Notes under the pieces: generated by a model
What the model saw: only the letters and a program-made list of their open reading frames with translations
What the model was told of the DNA's origin: nothing
Database searches by the model: none
From: Synergistaceae bacterium
GTDB lineage: Bacteria; Synergistota; Synergistia; Synergistales; Synergistaceae
Reading direction: 5' to 3'
DNA: 51,251 nt
Assembly: GCA_031269245.1 (NCBI GenBank)
Contig: JAISZL010000068.1
Location: forward strand, 1-51,251
Shown: piece after piece, positions 44,668 through 51,251 of the stretch
Numbering within the stretch: the stretch's first letter is position 1
Layout of the letters: each line of letters begins with the position of its first letter
Position numbers and translations under genes: made by a program

Positions 44668-44853
44668 GTGTTTCTGCTTCTCGGGGATGACGATATAGTC
44701 CTGGCGGACAAAATAGTGGCGCTCGTGCGGGGAGAGGGGGAGACCTCCATCTTCACGCGCGGCGGTGCCGTGAGGTCCACTCGCTTCACCCCTGCCACCG
44801 TCAGCGGGCGAAGCGAAAGGTTCTGGAAGCACGCGTCCTTGACGCGCGGCTAG
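44668..44853 (+). CDS. DUF370/RemB-like protein
   Basis: This 61-residue protein resembles RemB (YaaB), a small regulator of extracellular matrix genes. Its start, VFLLLGDDDIVLADKIVALV, matches the N-terminal pattern of that family (MYIHLGxDxVVxxxxIVxIF), and it is followed by a polar strand-rich part. In Bacillus yaaB lies directly before gyrB, as here. GTG 44668 lies seven bases after GGGG and is chosen because it gives the family N-terminus; ATG 44623 would add 15 residues and be almost leaderless. DNA-binding function is inferred from the family only. Confidence 0.6.
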   Translation: MFLLLGDDDIVLADKIVALVRGEGETSIFTRGGAVRSTRFTPATVSGRSERFWKHASLTRG

Positions 44854-44895
44854 TCGATGGCTGGCCGGATATATGGAAGGAGCGGCGGAGAGAAT

Positions 44896-46893
44896 ATGCC
44901 GGAGGAAATCAACGCGATAACCGGAGGTGCGGTCACCTCCGACCAGGCCGCGCCGAGCGCCGACTACGGCGCCAAGGACATTCAGGTTTTGGAGGGGCTG
45001 GAGGCCGTTCGCAAGCGGCCGGGCATGTACATAGGCGACCAGGGTTCGAGGGGTTTGCACCATCTCGTCTACGAGGTGGTTGACAACTCCATAGACGAGG
45101 CCCTGGCGGGTTTTTGCGACAAGGTGGACGTAACGATACATCCTGACGGCAGCGTGTCGGTGAGGGACAACGGGCGGGGCATCCCGACCGAGTACCACCC
45201 GGGGGCGGGCAAATCTGCCGCCGAGGTGGTGCTGACGGTGCTTCACGCCGGGGGCAAGTTCGACAAGGGCGCGTATCAGGTGTCCGGGGGCCTCCACGGA
45301 GTCGGGGTGTCGGTCGTGAACGCGCTGTCTTCCTGGCTCGAACTGAACATCAAGAGGGACGGCGGCGAGTTCGTCCAGAGATACGAGCGGGGAATCCCGG
45401 TCAGTGAGCTGACGCGAGCCGGGGATTCGGACGAGCACGGCACGACCGTCCGCTTCATGGCGGACGATGAGATATTCTCGACCACGGAGTACCTCCCCGA
45501 TATTTTGAAGGGGCGGTTGCGCGAGCTGGCGTTCCTCAACCCGGGCGTCACCATCACGTTCACCGACACCCGCCCCGACCCGTCAGAGGAGGAGGAGGAG
45601 GAGGAGGAGGAGGGGAGGCCTCCGCAGGTCAAGTCCTTCCACTACGAGGGGGGGATCCGCTCCTTCGTCGAGTACCTGAACAGGGGCAAGGAGACGGCGT
45701 TCAAGCCTCCTCTCCGCATACAGGGCGCCAGGGACAGGACGACGGTCGAGGTGGCCCTTCAGTACAACGATTCGTACATTGAGCGCGTATTCGCATTCGC
45801 CAACCTCATAAACACCGTCGAGGGAGGCACCCACGTCTCCGGGTTCCGTACCGCGCTCACCAGGGCCATCAACGACGAGGCCCGCCGCGCGAAACTGCTC
45901 AAGGAGAAGGACGCCAACCTCTCCGGGGACGATCTCAAGGAGGGGCTGACGGTGGTGATATCCGTCAAGCTCATGGAGCCGCAGTTCGAGGGGCAGACCA
46001 AGACCAAACTCGGCAACGGGGACGTCAAGGGGATCGTCGACTCCATAGTCTACGAGGGGCTGAAGGTGGCCTTCGAGGAGACGCCCGAGATACTGAAGCC
46101 CATCGTGGACAAGGCTATGCGCGCGCGCCAAGCCCGCGAGGCGGCGCGAAAGGCCCGCGACCTCGTTAGGAGGGGGTCGGCGATGAACAAGCTGGACCTC
46201 CCGGGCAAGCTGGCGGACTGCTCGAACCGCGACCCGTCCGAGTGCGAGCTGTATATAGTCGAGGGGGACAGCGCCGGCGGCAGCGCCAAGCAGGGGCGCG
46301 ACAGGGGGTTCCAGGCCATACTGCCTCTTCGCGGTAAGATACTGAACGTGGAGAAGGCCCGGCTGGACAAGATTCTCTCCAACGATGTCGTCCGTACGAT
46401 AATCCAGGCGCTCGGGTGCGGGCTGGGGGACGACTACGACCCGTCGAGGCTGCGCTATCACAAGATATTCCTGATGGCCGATGCCGACGTCGACGGGGCG
46501 CACATCAGGACGCTGCTCCTCACGCTCTTTTACCGCCACATGCCCCAGATAATAGAAAACGGGCACCTCTTCGTCGCGCAGCCGCCGCTCTACCGCGTGC
46601 AGGAGGGGAAGAAGGTCGAGTACTGCTATTCCGAGAAGGATCTGAAGGACACGACGGCCAGGATGGACCCCAAGCGCACGAGCGTGCAGCGGTACAAGGG
46701 TTTGGGCGAGATGAACCCGGGGCAGCTCTGGGAGACCACGATGGACCCCGAGAACCGCATAATCCTCAAGGTTCGGGTGGAGGACGCCATCCTGGCCGAC
46801 GAGCTGTTCGGCATTTTGATGGGGGATGCGGTGGAGCCCAGGCGCGAGTTCATAGAGAACCACGCCAGGGAGGTCCGCAACCTTGACATCTAG
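44896..46893 (+). CDS. gyrB: DNA gyrase subunit B
   Basis: GyrB provides the ATPase of DNA gyrase. The 665 residues show the GHKL ATP site ([45 protein letters not shown]), the transducer domain, and the TOPRIM domain with [15 protein letters not shown] and [13 protein letters not shown]. The C-terminus [20 protein letters not shown] is complete. A nine-residue glutamate run (GAG repeat) sits in the transducer region. ATG 44896 is preceded by GGAG at five bases; the longer ATG 44857 has no ribosome site. gyrA is not downstream; a dCMP deaminase overlaps the end. Confidence 0.97.
   Translation: MPEEINAITGGAVTSDQAAPSADYGAKDIQVLEGLEAVRKRPGMYIGDQGSRGLHHLVYEVVDNSIDEALAGFCDKVDVTIHPDGSVSVRDNGRGIPTEYHPGAGKSAAEVVLTVLHAGGKFDKGAYQVSGGLHGVGVSVVNALSSWLELNIKRDGGEFVQRYERGIPVSELTRAGDSDEHGTTVRFMADDEIFSTTEYLPDILKGRLRELAFLNPGVTITFTDTRPDPSEEEEEEEEEGRPPQVKSFHYEGGIRSFVEYLNRGKETAFKPPLRIQGARDRTTVEVALQYNDSYIERVFAFANLINTVEGGTHVSGFRTALTRAINDEARRAKLLKEKDANLSGDDLKEGLTVVISVKLMEPQFEGQTKTKLGNGDVKGIVDSIVYEGLKVAFEETPEILKPIVDKAMRARQAREAARKARDLVRRGSAMNKLDLPGKLADCSNRDPSECELYIVEGDSAGGSAKQGRDRGFQAILPLRGKILNVEKARLDKILSNDVVRTIIQALGCGLGDDYDPSRLRYHKIFLMADADVDGAHIRTLLLTLFYRHMPQIIENGHLFVAQPPLYRVQEGKKVEYCYSEKDLKDTTARMDPKRTSVQRYKGLGEMNPGQLWETTMDPENRIILKVRVEDAILADELFGILMGDAVEPRREFIENHAREVRNLDI
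45586..45612 (+). repeat. (GAG)9 trinucleotide repeat inside gyrB
   Basis: Nine GAG codons in a row encode a glutamate tract just before [11 protein letters not shown]. Slippage here would change the number of glutamates without shifting the frame. Confidence 0.9.
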
Positions 46894-47395
46894 CCCCGAT
46901 GACCGCAAGAGGCCGGAGTGGGACGCCTACTTCATGGCGATGGCGCTTCTGGCCTCGACGCGGAGCACGTGCGTCAGGCGCAGGGTCGGCGCCGTGATAG
47001 TCAAGGACAACAGGGTGCTGGCCACTGGCTACAACGGCGCGCCCGCCGGGACCATGCACTGCGCTGACACAGGGTGCCTGAGACGGCGGCTTGGCATCCC
47101 GTCGGGCGAGCGGCACGAGATATGCAGGGGGGCCCACGCGGAGATGAACGCGATCTCCCAGGCCGCCTCCTCCGGGACCTCGATAAGGTCGTGTGCCATA
47201 TACGTCACGGCGGAGCCCTGCTCGATGTGCAGCAAGCTCTTGATCAACGCGGGGTGTGCCCGAATCGTCTGCATGTACCCCTATCCAGACGACCTGTCGC
47301 GGACGCTCCTCGAGGAGGCCGGGATTGCCTCTGAGACATACGGGGACGAGGGCGCGGTCATGAACGTGCTGAGGTCCGCCATGTCGTCGAAGTGA
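46883..47395 (+). CDS. dCMP/cytidine deaminase family protein (ComEB-like)
   Basis: Deoxycytidylate deaminase turns dCMP into dUMP for thymidylate synthesis. The 170 residues contain the zinc motif AHAEMNAIS with the proton-shuttling Glu and the CxxC ligands in [16 protein letters not shown] second zinc site in the insert [22 protein letters not shown] is typical of the dCMP group. The TTG start, nine bases from GGGAGG, overlaps the gyrB end by 11 bases. In Bacillus comEB lies by the comE genes, so this position next to gyrB is lineage-specific. Confidence 0.92.
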   Translation: MTSSPDDRKRPEWDAYFMAMALLASTRSTCVRRRVGAVIVKDNRVLATGYNGAPAGTMHCADTGCLRRRLGIPSGERHEICRGAHAEMNAISQAASSGTSIRSCAIYVTAEPCSMCSKLLINAGCARIVCMYPYPDDLSRTLLEEAGIASETYGDEGAVMNVLRSAMSSK

Positions 47396-47482
47396 GCACG
47401 CGGAGCCGCGTTTGGCAACCGCGAAAACTATCAGTCTGCCGTGTTACGCGCGAAAATTAAGTATCGGCCATTCGACTACGTA

Positions 47483-47510
47483 TTGACAACCTTTTTATAT
47501 ACGTTGTACT
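47483..47510 (+). promoter_or_regulatory. Promoter of the two-component operon
   Basis: A consensus TTGACA (47483-47488) is followed 16 bases later by TGTACT (47505-47510). The -35 is perfect and the -10 weak, so an activator may be needed. The leader to the response regulator is about 95 bases. Confidence 0.55.
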
Positions 47511-47612
47511 GCTGATGTAACTGACTCCCGGAGCTTGCATGATTATGTAAGATTTTCAACTTTAAGTTAGGAGTTTCAGTGGCAGCGCATATATCTCGAG
47601 GGGGTTATGTAT

Positions 47613-48251
47613 ATGTCGATAAACCTGGTACTTGCGGACGATCATCCGCTGACTCGCGCGGGACTTTTGGCATATCTTTCGAAGGAGCAGGATTTCAACG
47701 TCGTGGGAGAGTACGCTGACGGGGAGGCGGCGTGGGACGGCATCAAGGATCTCAGGCCGCACGTGGCCCTGCTCGATATTCGTATGCCCGGCCTGGACGG
47801 GGTCTCAATAACGCGCAAGATAAAGGAGGAGGGGCTGCCCGTGGTGTCGTTGATGCTGACGAGCTACGACGCCCAGCAGTACGTCCTCTCCTCGCTGAGG
47901 GCCGGGGCGCGCGGCTACGTGCTGAAGTCGTCCACCGCCGACACGCTGTCGAGGGCAATCCGCATCGTGGCGCGCGGGGGCCTCTATCTCGACAGCGAGG
48001 TCGCCAGCACGGTCGAGGAGGGGGAGAACATGTCCCCGGAGCCCATATCCGCGCGTGAGAGGGAGGTGCTTCTTCTCGCGGCCAAGGGCTTTTCCGGCAA
48101 GGAGATAGCGTCCCAGCTTTTCATAAGCGAAAGGACGGTCCAGACCCATCTCGCGTCCATATACGACAAGCTGGGCGCCCGCAACAAGACGGAGTCCATG
48201 CTGCTCGCGCTCAAATACGGGGTCGTGATGCTGGAGGAGCTTTTGGATTAG
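47613..48251 (+). CDS. NarL/LuxR-type response regulator
   Basis: The 212 residues have a receiver domain (about 1-120) with the phosphoacceptor Asp in VALLDIRMPGLDG, acidic pocket VLADDHPLTRAG and Lys in GYVLKSS. A LuxR helix-turn-helix follows (about 145-205) with EREVLLLAAKGFSGKEIASQ and ISERTVQTHLASIYDKL. GAGGGGG lies eight bases before ATG 47613, and only two before ATG 47607, so the inner one is used. It is followed by its likely kinase, 73 bases on. The signal is unknown. Confidence 0.93.
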   Translation: MSINLVLADDHPLTRAGLLAYLSKEQDFNVVGEYADGEAAWDGIKDLRPHVALLDIRMPGLDGVSITRKIKEEGLPVVSLMLTSYDAQQYVLSSLRAGARGYVLKSSTADTLSRAIRIVARGGLYLDSEVASTVEEGENMSPEPISAREREVLLLAAKGFSGKEIASQLFISERTVQTHLASIYDKLGARNKTESMLLALKYGVVMLEELLD

Positions 48252-48324
48252 GCGAAAAGCTGACTGATCTGCGCTCCCAAGCCGGCCCTCTGATTCCGCC
48301 GTGAGGGCAGAGGAGGCGCTTTTC

Positions 48325-49662
48325 TTGAGACGAAAAAGCCGGCTTTTTTATCTGGCGCTGTCGGTCTTCCTTCCGCCGATGGCGGTTTTTTTGTTTGCGG
48401 CGACGGACCTGGTCTATTCTCAGCGCAATATGGAGGAGCTCGTCAGGTCTTACGTGGAGCACTTCACGGAAAGCGCGGCCAAAAACATGGGGAGCGGCGG
48501 CGGGGCGCGTGGGAATCCATTCCGCCCGGCTCCGCCGGGGCGCTTCCCCGTCCTCTCCGCCGTGCTGGACGCAGGAGGCATGTCCATCCTCCACAGTTTG
48601 GACGAGCGCGGCCGCCTGGCGGGACTGCTCGAGAGCACGTCCGGTCTGATACCGGTGGGAAGTGCCGGCGAGGTGCTCGGCCCCGGGCGCGAGCGCTTCA
48701 CGGCCGCGATGTTTCACTCGGATGACGGCGAATACCTCGTCGTCGGCGCCATTTCGTGGAACGATATGCAGAGCGCCGCCGCGACAGTCTACATATGGCC
48801 CTTTTTCATGGTCGCGGCCGCCCTGTGGAGCTCTATGTCGATCTGGTACATGTGGCGGAGGATCATACGCCCCATCGGCAGGCTGGAGAGGGAGATCTCC
48901 TCCATAAGGTGGGGGTTCGACCCGATGGGCGGTGAACCCATCGAGGCCGTCGAGGAGATAGAGAATATGCGCGCGACTCTGGTCAACGTCTCCCGCTCCG
49001 TCATGGACACCCAATCCGCGAACAGGACCTTCATGAACGATATGGTCAACGTGCAGGAGGACGAGAGGACCAAGATCTCGCGCGACATACACGACGGCCC
49101 GCTTCAGGATGTGACGGCCCTCATCCAGCGGTTGCACCTGGCGAGGCTCCCGGGGAACGCCGAGGAGGATACCCTGAGGGAGCTCGACCTGGCTGAGAAA
49201 ATCGCGCTCACGAGCGTCAAGGAGATGCGCGCTCTCTGCGACTTTCTGAACCCCCCGTGGCTCGAATTGGGCCTAGCCCAGTCCCTGACAGAGCTCACCG
49301 AGCGTCAGTCGATGCAGTACGGTGTCAGGATATTCCTGGGCGTCGACGATGATCTCGTCCTGCCCGATCCGGTCACGCTGGCGTTCTTTCGGGTCGTGCA
49401 GGAGGCCATCACGAATTCCGTCCGTCACGGCGAGGCCAAGAACATCTGGGTGGACATAAAGAAGAGTGAGAACGGGGTGGAGCTGACCATTCAGGACGAC
49501 GGGCACGGCTTTGACATGCACGAGAGCGGCACCCACGGCCTCAGGGCCGAGGGGCACAGGGGGCTCTCCAACATGGAGGAACGCATGACGCTGGTCGGCG
49601 GCCGCCTTAAAATAATTTCTTTCCGAGGAGAGGGAACCTGCATCAGAGGATTTCTTCCATAG
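48325..49662 (+). CDS. Membrane sensor histidine kinase (HisKA_3, NarX/DesK type)
   Basis: This 445-residue kinase has two membrane helices (about 8-32 and 156-180) around an extracytoplasmic sensor domain of roughly 120 residues. A HAMP-like linker, the dimerisation/phosphoacceptor site TKISRDIHDGPLQDVTALI and a C-terminal GHKL ATPase follow, with EAITNSVRHGEAKNI and DDGHGFDMH. It should phosphorylate the preceding NarL-type regulator. AGGAGG lies eight bases before TTG 48325, which is chosen over GTG 48301. The sensor domain is not recognised, so the ligand is unknown. Confidence 0.92.
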   Translation: MRRKSRLFYLALSVFLPPMAVFLFAATDLVYSQRNMEELVRSYVEHFTESAAKNMGSGGGARGNPFRPAPPGRFPVLSAVLDAGGMSILHSLDERGRLAGLLESTSGLIPVGSAGEVLGPGRERFTAAMFHSDDGEYLVVGAISWNDMQSAAATVYIWPFFMVAAALWSSMSIWYMWRRIIRPIGRLEREISSIRWGFDPMGGEPIEAVEEIENMRATLVNVSRSVMDTQSANRTFMNDMVNVQEDERTKISRDIHDGPLQDVTALIQRLHLARLPGNAEEDTLRELDLAEKIALTSVKEMRALCDFLNPPWLELGLAQSLTELTERQSMQYGVRIFLGVDDDLVLPDPVTLAFFRVVQEAITNSVRHGEAKNIWVDIKKSENGVELTIQDDGHGFDMHESGTHGLRAEGHRGLSNMEERMTLVGGRLKIISFRGEGTCIRGFLP

Positions 49663-49797
49663 CACTCCTCGAATAACTCAACGCGTTCGATGTATACGCT
49701 GCTTCCATGTCTGCCCCTTTTGGGTAATGGGACGGCATTGGCGCGGGCGGGTCGTCAGCAATATCGGAGGTAAACCCAAACAGAAGGGCGCATCGAA

Positions 49798-49950
49798 GTG
49801 CGACGCCACGCCCGAAAAGCCCGCACCGACAGCGGGGGCGCGTACAGCGACCGCGCCGGCGCGATATCGGACGAGATTCTCATCTTCATGCGGAAGATGA
49901 ACAGGGAGTACGACCATGACAGGGAACGCTTTCCGCTTTTTCGTTATTGA
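49798..49950 (+). CDS. Possible 50-residue ORF or gene remnant
   Basis: A GTG frame with AAGGG about nine bases upstream encodes 50 residues ending in ISDEILIFMRKMNREYDHDR and a short tail. The C-terminal half looks like a genuine charged helix. The N-terminal half is arginine-rich and less convincing. It lies in an otherwise empty stretch before the riboswitch promoter. It may be the end of a decayed gene. No family is recognised. Confidence 0.25.
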   Translation: MRRHARKARTDSGGAYSDRAGAISDEILIFMRKMNREYDHDRERFPLFRY

Positions 49951-49960
49951 ATTTTAGGTA

Positions 49961-49988
49961 TTGACAAAACGTGCCATGAGGGTAGAGA
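49961..49988 (+). promoter_or_regulatory. Promoter of the cobalamin riboswitch transcript
   Basis: TTGACA (49961-49966) and TAGAGA (49983-49988) are 16 bases apart. Transcription should start near 49995, about 80 bases before the riboswitch core. Confidence 0.5.
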
Positions 49989-50077
49989 ATCTTTTCGCTA
50001 AACATAATTACCCGGCGCCAGAAACGCGGAACCTACATAACTGAATAGAAAAGCATTGAAGAATCCAAGGCAATCAA

Positions 50078-50216
50078 GGAATCCGGTGAGAGACCGGAGC
50101 GGCCCCGCCACTGTGATCGGGACGAAACCGCGTGCGCAAGCGAGCCACCGTCATTATGGGAGTAATGATGGGAAGGCGCGGGAGTAGGATGAACGTGAGT
50201 CAGGAGACTAGCCTGG
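50078..50216 (+). promoter_or_regulatory. Cobalamin (AdoCbl) riboswitch
   Basis: The RNA shows the conserved order of a B12 riboswitch: GGAATCCGGTGAGAGACCGG, then CCCCGCCACTGTGATCGGGA, a variable stem with GCCACC, GGGAAGGCGCGGGAGTAGGA, and the B12 box region AGTCAGGAGACTAGCCTGG ending at 50216. Binding of adenosylcobalamin usually switches genes off. A strong intrinsic terminator follows 80 bases later, which indicates control by premature termination. The regulated gene should be a B12-related function. The first clear gene on this strand is the secreted protein at 50929, 600 bases beyond the terminator. Confidence 0.92.
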
Positions 50217-50296
50217 ATGAGTATGATATGAATGCGCGATGGGCGCAGGCGTGTCTCTTTTCCATTATCCCCGGGATGTGCCGTAAGGTTTCAGCG

Positions 50297-50325
50297 AGGC
50301 CCGCGCGCGAGTGCGGGCCTTTTTT
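50297..50325 (+). terminator. Riboswitch expression-platform terminator
   Basis: AGGCCCGC (50297-50304) pairs with GCGGGCCT (50313-50320) and a T-run continues to 50325. It closes the riboswitch transcript when the ligand-bound fold is formed. Confidence 0.88.
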
Positions 50326-50360
50326 GATTGCTTGAATTTTACGGGAAGGGGGTGAGAATA

Positions 50361-50534
<174 letters not shown>

Positions 50535-50928
50535 AAGAAGCCCCGATCTTCCCGGCGATTCGGGCAAAAGGCATTATCGGTCAAAATTATTCGCGGTTCG
50601 GTTTTTTAAAATTTTTACTTCCTTCAAAACCCATCACATTCCCCTTCTTAAACTTCCCGCATGGATGCGCGGCGGCCTTGCCTGGGCCACCGCGCGGCGA
50701 TTTTCGCGCTTGCGGCGCTGACTGCCAAGTGCCCCGGGAATAAACGCGCGCGCTGAGGCGATGTCGCAGGCGTAAAGCAGGGCATTTTACAGGAAGGGGT
50801 GGTGCGCTCGTTGATACCGATTTCGCAATTGGCATGAGGTCAAAGGATTTTAACGGCAGTGTTTGCGCGCCAAGGGGCATACCTTTGACACCTGATTGAA
50901 ATTGAATTGACACAAGGAGGTTTTGGAA
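50535..50928. other. Non-coding region before the secreted protein gene
   Basis: These 394 bases show no gene that can be supported. They contain a weaker relative of the dispersed motif (GATACCGATTTCGCAATTGG, 50813-50832) followed by AAAGGATTTT, and TTGACA near 50885 without a clear -10. A GC-rich stretch near 50660-50760 has many short palindromes. Confidence 0.5.
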
Positions 50929-51251
50929 ATGCGCTTGCGGAGAAACAAAAGTTTTCTGCTGGGGGTAATTTTGATTTTAATGGCGCTATTCGCCATGACA
51001 CCGCCGGCTATGGCGGGGGAGGGGGGATTGGGTGGGCTATTGGAGCTTGACGAGGCGCTCGAAGGCGTTCCGGACAACTGGTACAAGCACATACAGACGA
51101 ACTGCGATTATAAGCGCCTGGCCATAGGAGATACGGCCACGATCTGGCCGCGCACGTATTCGAATGGCCTGGAGGCTGGCCTCGGTGCCGTGGAGTTCAG
51201 CGTCATAGCCGGGGAAGACGTGATAAGCCTGATGAAGGTGGACAACAGCGA
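50929..51251 (+). CDS. Secreted protein with possible Ig-like domain (partial)
   Basis: The gene is cut by the window edge after 107 codons. AAGGAGG lies about nine bases before the ATG. A signal peptide is clear: MRLRRNKSFLLGVILILMAL and a probable cleavage after PPAMA. The mature part begins GEGGLGGLLELDEALEGV and continues with YKRLAIGDTATIWPRTYSNG and VEFSVIAGEDVISLMKV, which resembles the start of a bacterial Ig-like (BIG) domain used in surface proteins. It may be under the B12 riboswitch, or be served by a separate promoter. Its full length and function cannot be seen. Confidence 0.85.
   Translation, partial: MRLRRNKSFLLGVILILMALFAMTPPAMAGEGGLGGLLELDEALEGVPDNWYKHIQTNCDYKRLAIGDTATIWPRTYSNGLEAGLGAVEFSVIAGEDVISLMKVDNS

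Noticed and set aside
45583-46908. A 441-codon minus-strand frame opposite gyrB
   Set aside because: It is the complement of a strongly conserved gene, has biased Leu/Val/Arg composition and no domain. It is an artefact of high GC codon use.

Overview
The window is a GC-rich, gene-dense bacterial chromosome segment. The gene content and order suggest a member of the Synergistota or a close relative. The run xerC-hslV-hslU-codY-flgB-flgC matches the Bacillus codV-clpQ-clpY-codY-flgB-flgC order. It occurs with a Na+-type membrane pyrophosphatase, separate secD and secF genes, flagellar and c-di-GMP genes, and a RemB-like gene beside gyrB. The taxonomic placement is an inference from gene content; no rRNA gene is present to settle it.

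Layout. Positions 1-10,600 are mostly minus-strand housekeeping genes: secF, secD, yajC; then ridA, eno, an S4-domain RqcP-like gene, rpoD and dnaG; then the pyrophosphatase hppA. An HD-GYP phosphodiesterase (10,831-12,114, plus) meets a minus-strand block: larB, flgC, flgB, codY, hslU, hslV, xerC, then a glyoxalase and an exported beta-propeller protein. From 19,450 a plus-strand run holds cheW, a PHP phosphoesterase with a probable ATT start, a threonine aldolase remnant, pmbA/tldE, an amidase, a GerMN protein, rdgB, secG and the rplM-rpsI operon. The rplM leader carries an attenuator-like hairpin.

Positions 27,088-31,757 hold the most unusual locus. It is a tight four-gene cassette of a divergent GrpE-like factor, a J-domain protein without the HPD motif, a short-tailed Hsp70 and a 658-residue protein of unknown family. 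It looks like a private Hsp70 machine for one client or process.

Positions 31,826-36,151 hold a K+ uptake cluster of two TrkH paralogues around one TrkA. After it come a TetR/DUF169 pair, a soluble lytic transglycosylase and citG, whose start codons overlap head to head. An XRE regulator is followed by an ImmA-like metallopeptidase that has only a CTG start. A radical-SAM protein, malQ, a RemB-like gene, gyrB, a dCMP deaminase and a NarL-type response regulator/kinase pair complete the block.

The last 1.6 kb is largely untranslated. It holds a cobalamin riboswitch with a terminator, a (GGCA)16 tandem repeat inside a small ORF, and the start of a secreted protein cut by the window edge. No tRNA, rRNA, CRISPR array, insertion sequence or prophage was seen. 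Many starts were moved inward from the longest ORF because a Shine-Dalgarno sequence or promoter fixes them; each case is noted.
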